Below, one piece after another: positions 63,746 to 64,000 of a DNA stretch of 64,000 bases (within the stretch, counting starts at the first letter, position 1; each line of letters begins with the position of its first letter). The notes under the pieces were generated by a model. The model saw only the letters and a program-made list of their open reading frames with translations. It searched no databases and was not told the origin of the DNA. Made by a program: the position numbers and the translations under genes. Location: NCBI GenBank assembly GCA_021774785.1, contig JAJFIQ010000003.1, forward strand, positions 27,505-91,504, written 5' to 3'. The DNA comes from Emcibacter sp. Lineage in GTDB: Bacteria > Pseudomonadota > Alphaproteobacteria > Sphingomonadales > Emcibacteraceae.

Positions 63746-64000
63746 TCAAATTAATCGGATAGCTTTAGCCGCACTGACAGCGGCTGCACGGTTTTTTACC
63801 TGTAGCTTGGTGAAGATATTACTGAGGTGCCATTTTACAGTATGTATGGTAATTCCCAGCCGCTCTGAAATCATCACATTGGATTTTCCCAAAGCGACAA
63901 GTTCAAGAATTGAGCATTCCTTAGCGCTGAAATCACTTAGCTCCAATGCAGCATCTTTATGGACATTAAGCTTATCAGGCGTGTGAGACGCTGAAGGTTC
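63746..64000 (-). CDS. LuxR-type HTH regulator, C-terminal part (gene continues beyond window)
   Basis: The frame is open to the window end, so only the last 84 residues are visible. They hold a complete LuxR-type HTH: FSAKECSILELVALGKSNVMISERLGITIHTVKWHLSNIF, then VKNRAAAVSAAKAIRLI. The domain upstream is not seen; MalT/LuxR-like or response-regulator types are possible. It is transcribed toward the receptor/deacetylase pair and could be its activator. Confidence 0.85.
   Translation of the reverse strand, partial: EPSASHTPDKLNVHKDAALELSDFSAKECSILELVALGKSNVMISERLGITIHTVKWHLSNIFTKLQVKNRAAAVSAAKAIRLI

Overview
The window looks like an alphaproteobacterial genome segment of moderate GC content. 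This is inferred from gene families only: an alphaproteobacterial lasso-peptide module with FecI/FecR and TonB receptors, LuxI/LuxR quorum sensing, DUF6499/DUF2285 ICE activators and dispersed CGTC...GACG palindromic repeats. I cannot name the species. Most of the window is mobile DNA.

1-13.9 kb: the end of a lasso-peptide cyclase gene (cut by the window start) converges with a lasso-peptide isopeptidase. A TonB receptor with an N-terminal signalling (STN) domain follows. A LuxR regulator, a cytochrome P450 and a second TonB receptor form a forward operon. A FecI sigma factor, a FecR anti-sigma factor and a small unknown gene run backwards. The STN receptor, FecR and FecI form a plausible cell-surface signalling chain for lasso-peptide or siderophore uptake.

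14-17.3 kb: an AHL synthase (luxI) and a second luxR are followed by a DUF6499/DUF2285 regulator split over two reading frames. The frames join at one TTT-C site by a +1 shift. This matches the organisation of FseA, the frameshift-produced excision activator of ICEMlSym(R7A), which is also controlled by quorum sensing.

17.4-35.3 kb: a compact, nearly complete F-type (MPF-F) type IV secretion operon: pilin, traL-E-K-B, a small unknown gene, a DsbC-like lipoprotein, traV, traC, a two-helix membrane protein, trbI, an S26 peptidase, traW, traU, trbC, traN, traF, traH, traG. No relaxase or coupling protein is visible in the window.

35.3-39.4 kb: the element end, with yefM-yoeB and parD-parE-like toxin-antitoxin pairs, a ribbon-helix-helix protein, an excisionase-like HTH protein (possible RDF), a tyrosine integrase with a fused C-terminal HTH, and the 3' half of a tRNA-fMet gene as attachment site.

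39.3-59.8 kb: a second accessory region starting with a large serine recombinase whose 3' end reads into the tRNA fragment. It holds an MNT-HEPN-like protein, XRE + DUF3800, a split ArdA, a VbhA/Fic pair, SSB, DUF2493, a second RHH protein with upstream repeats, a recombinase remnant, a protein with a HEPN-type RNxxxH motif, a gene with four operator-like repeats at exact 17-bp spacing, an LRAT-like membrane protein divergent from a membrane-anchored HTH regulator, and a 1296-residue CHAT protease protein. The last three genes are the best candidate for an undescribed defence or cell-death system. A degenerate second tRNA-like 3' half lies at 59.74 kb.

59.8-64 kb: a class II histone deacetylase-like amidohydrolase, a third TonB receptor and the end of a LuxR-type gene, all on the minus strand, probably older chromosomal DNA.
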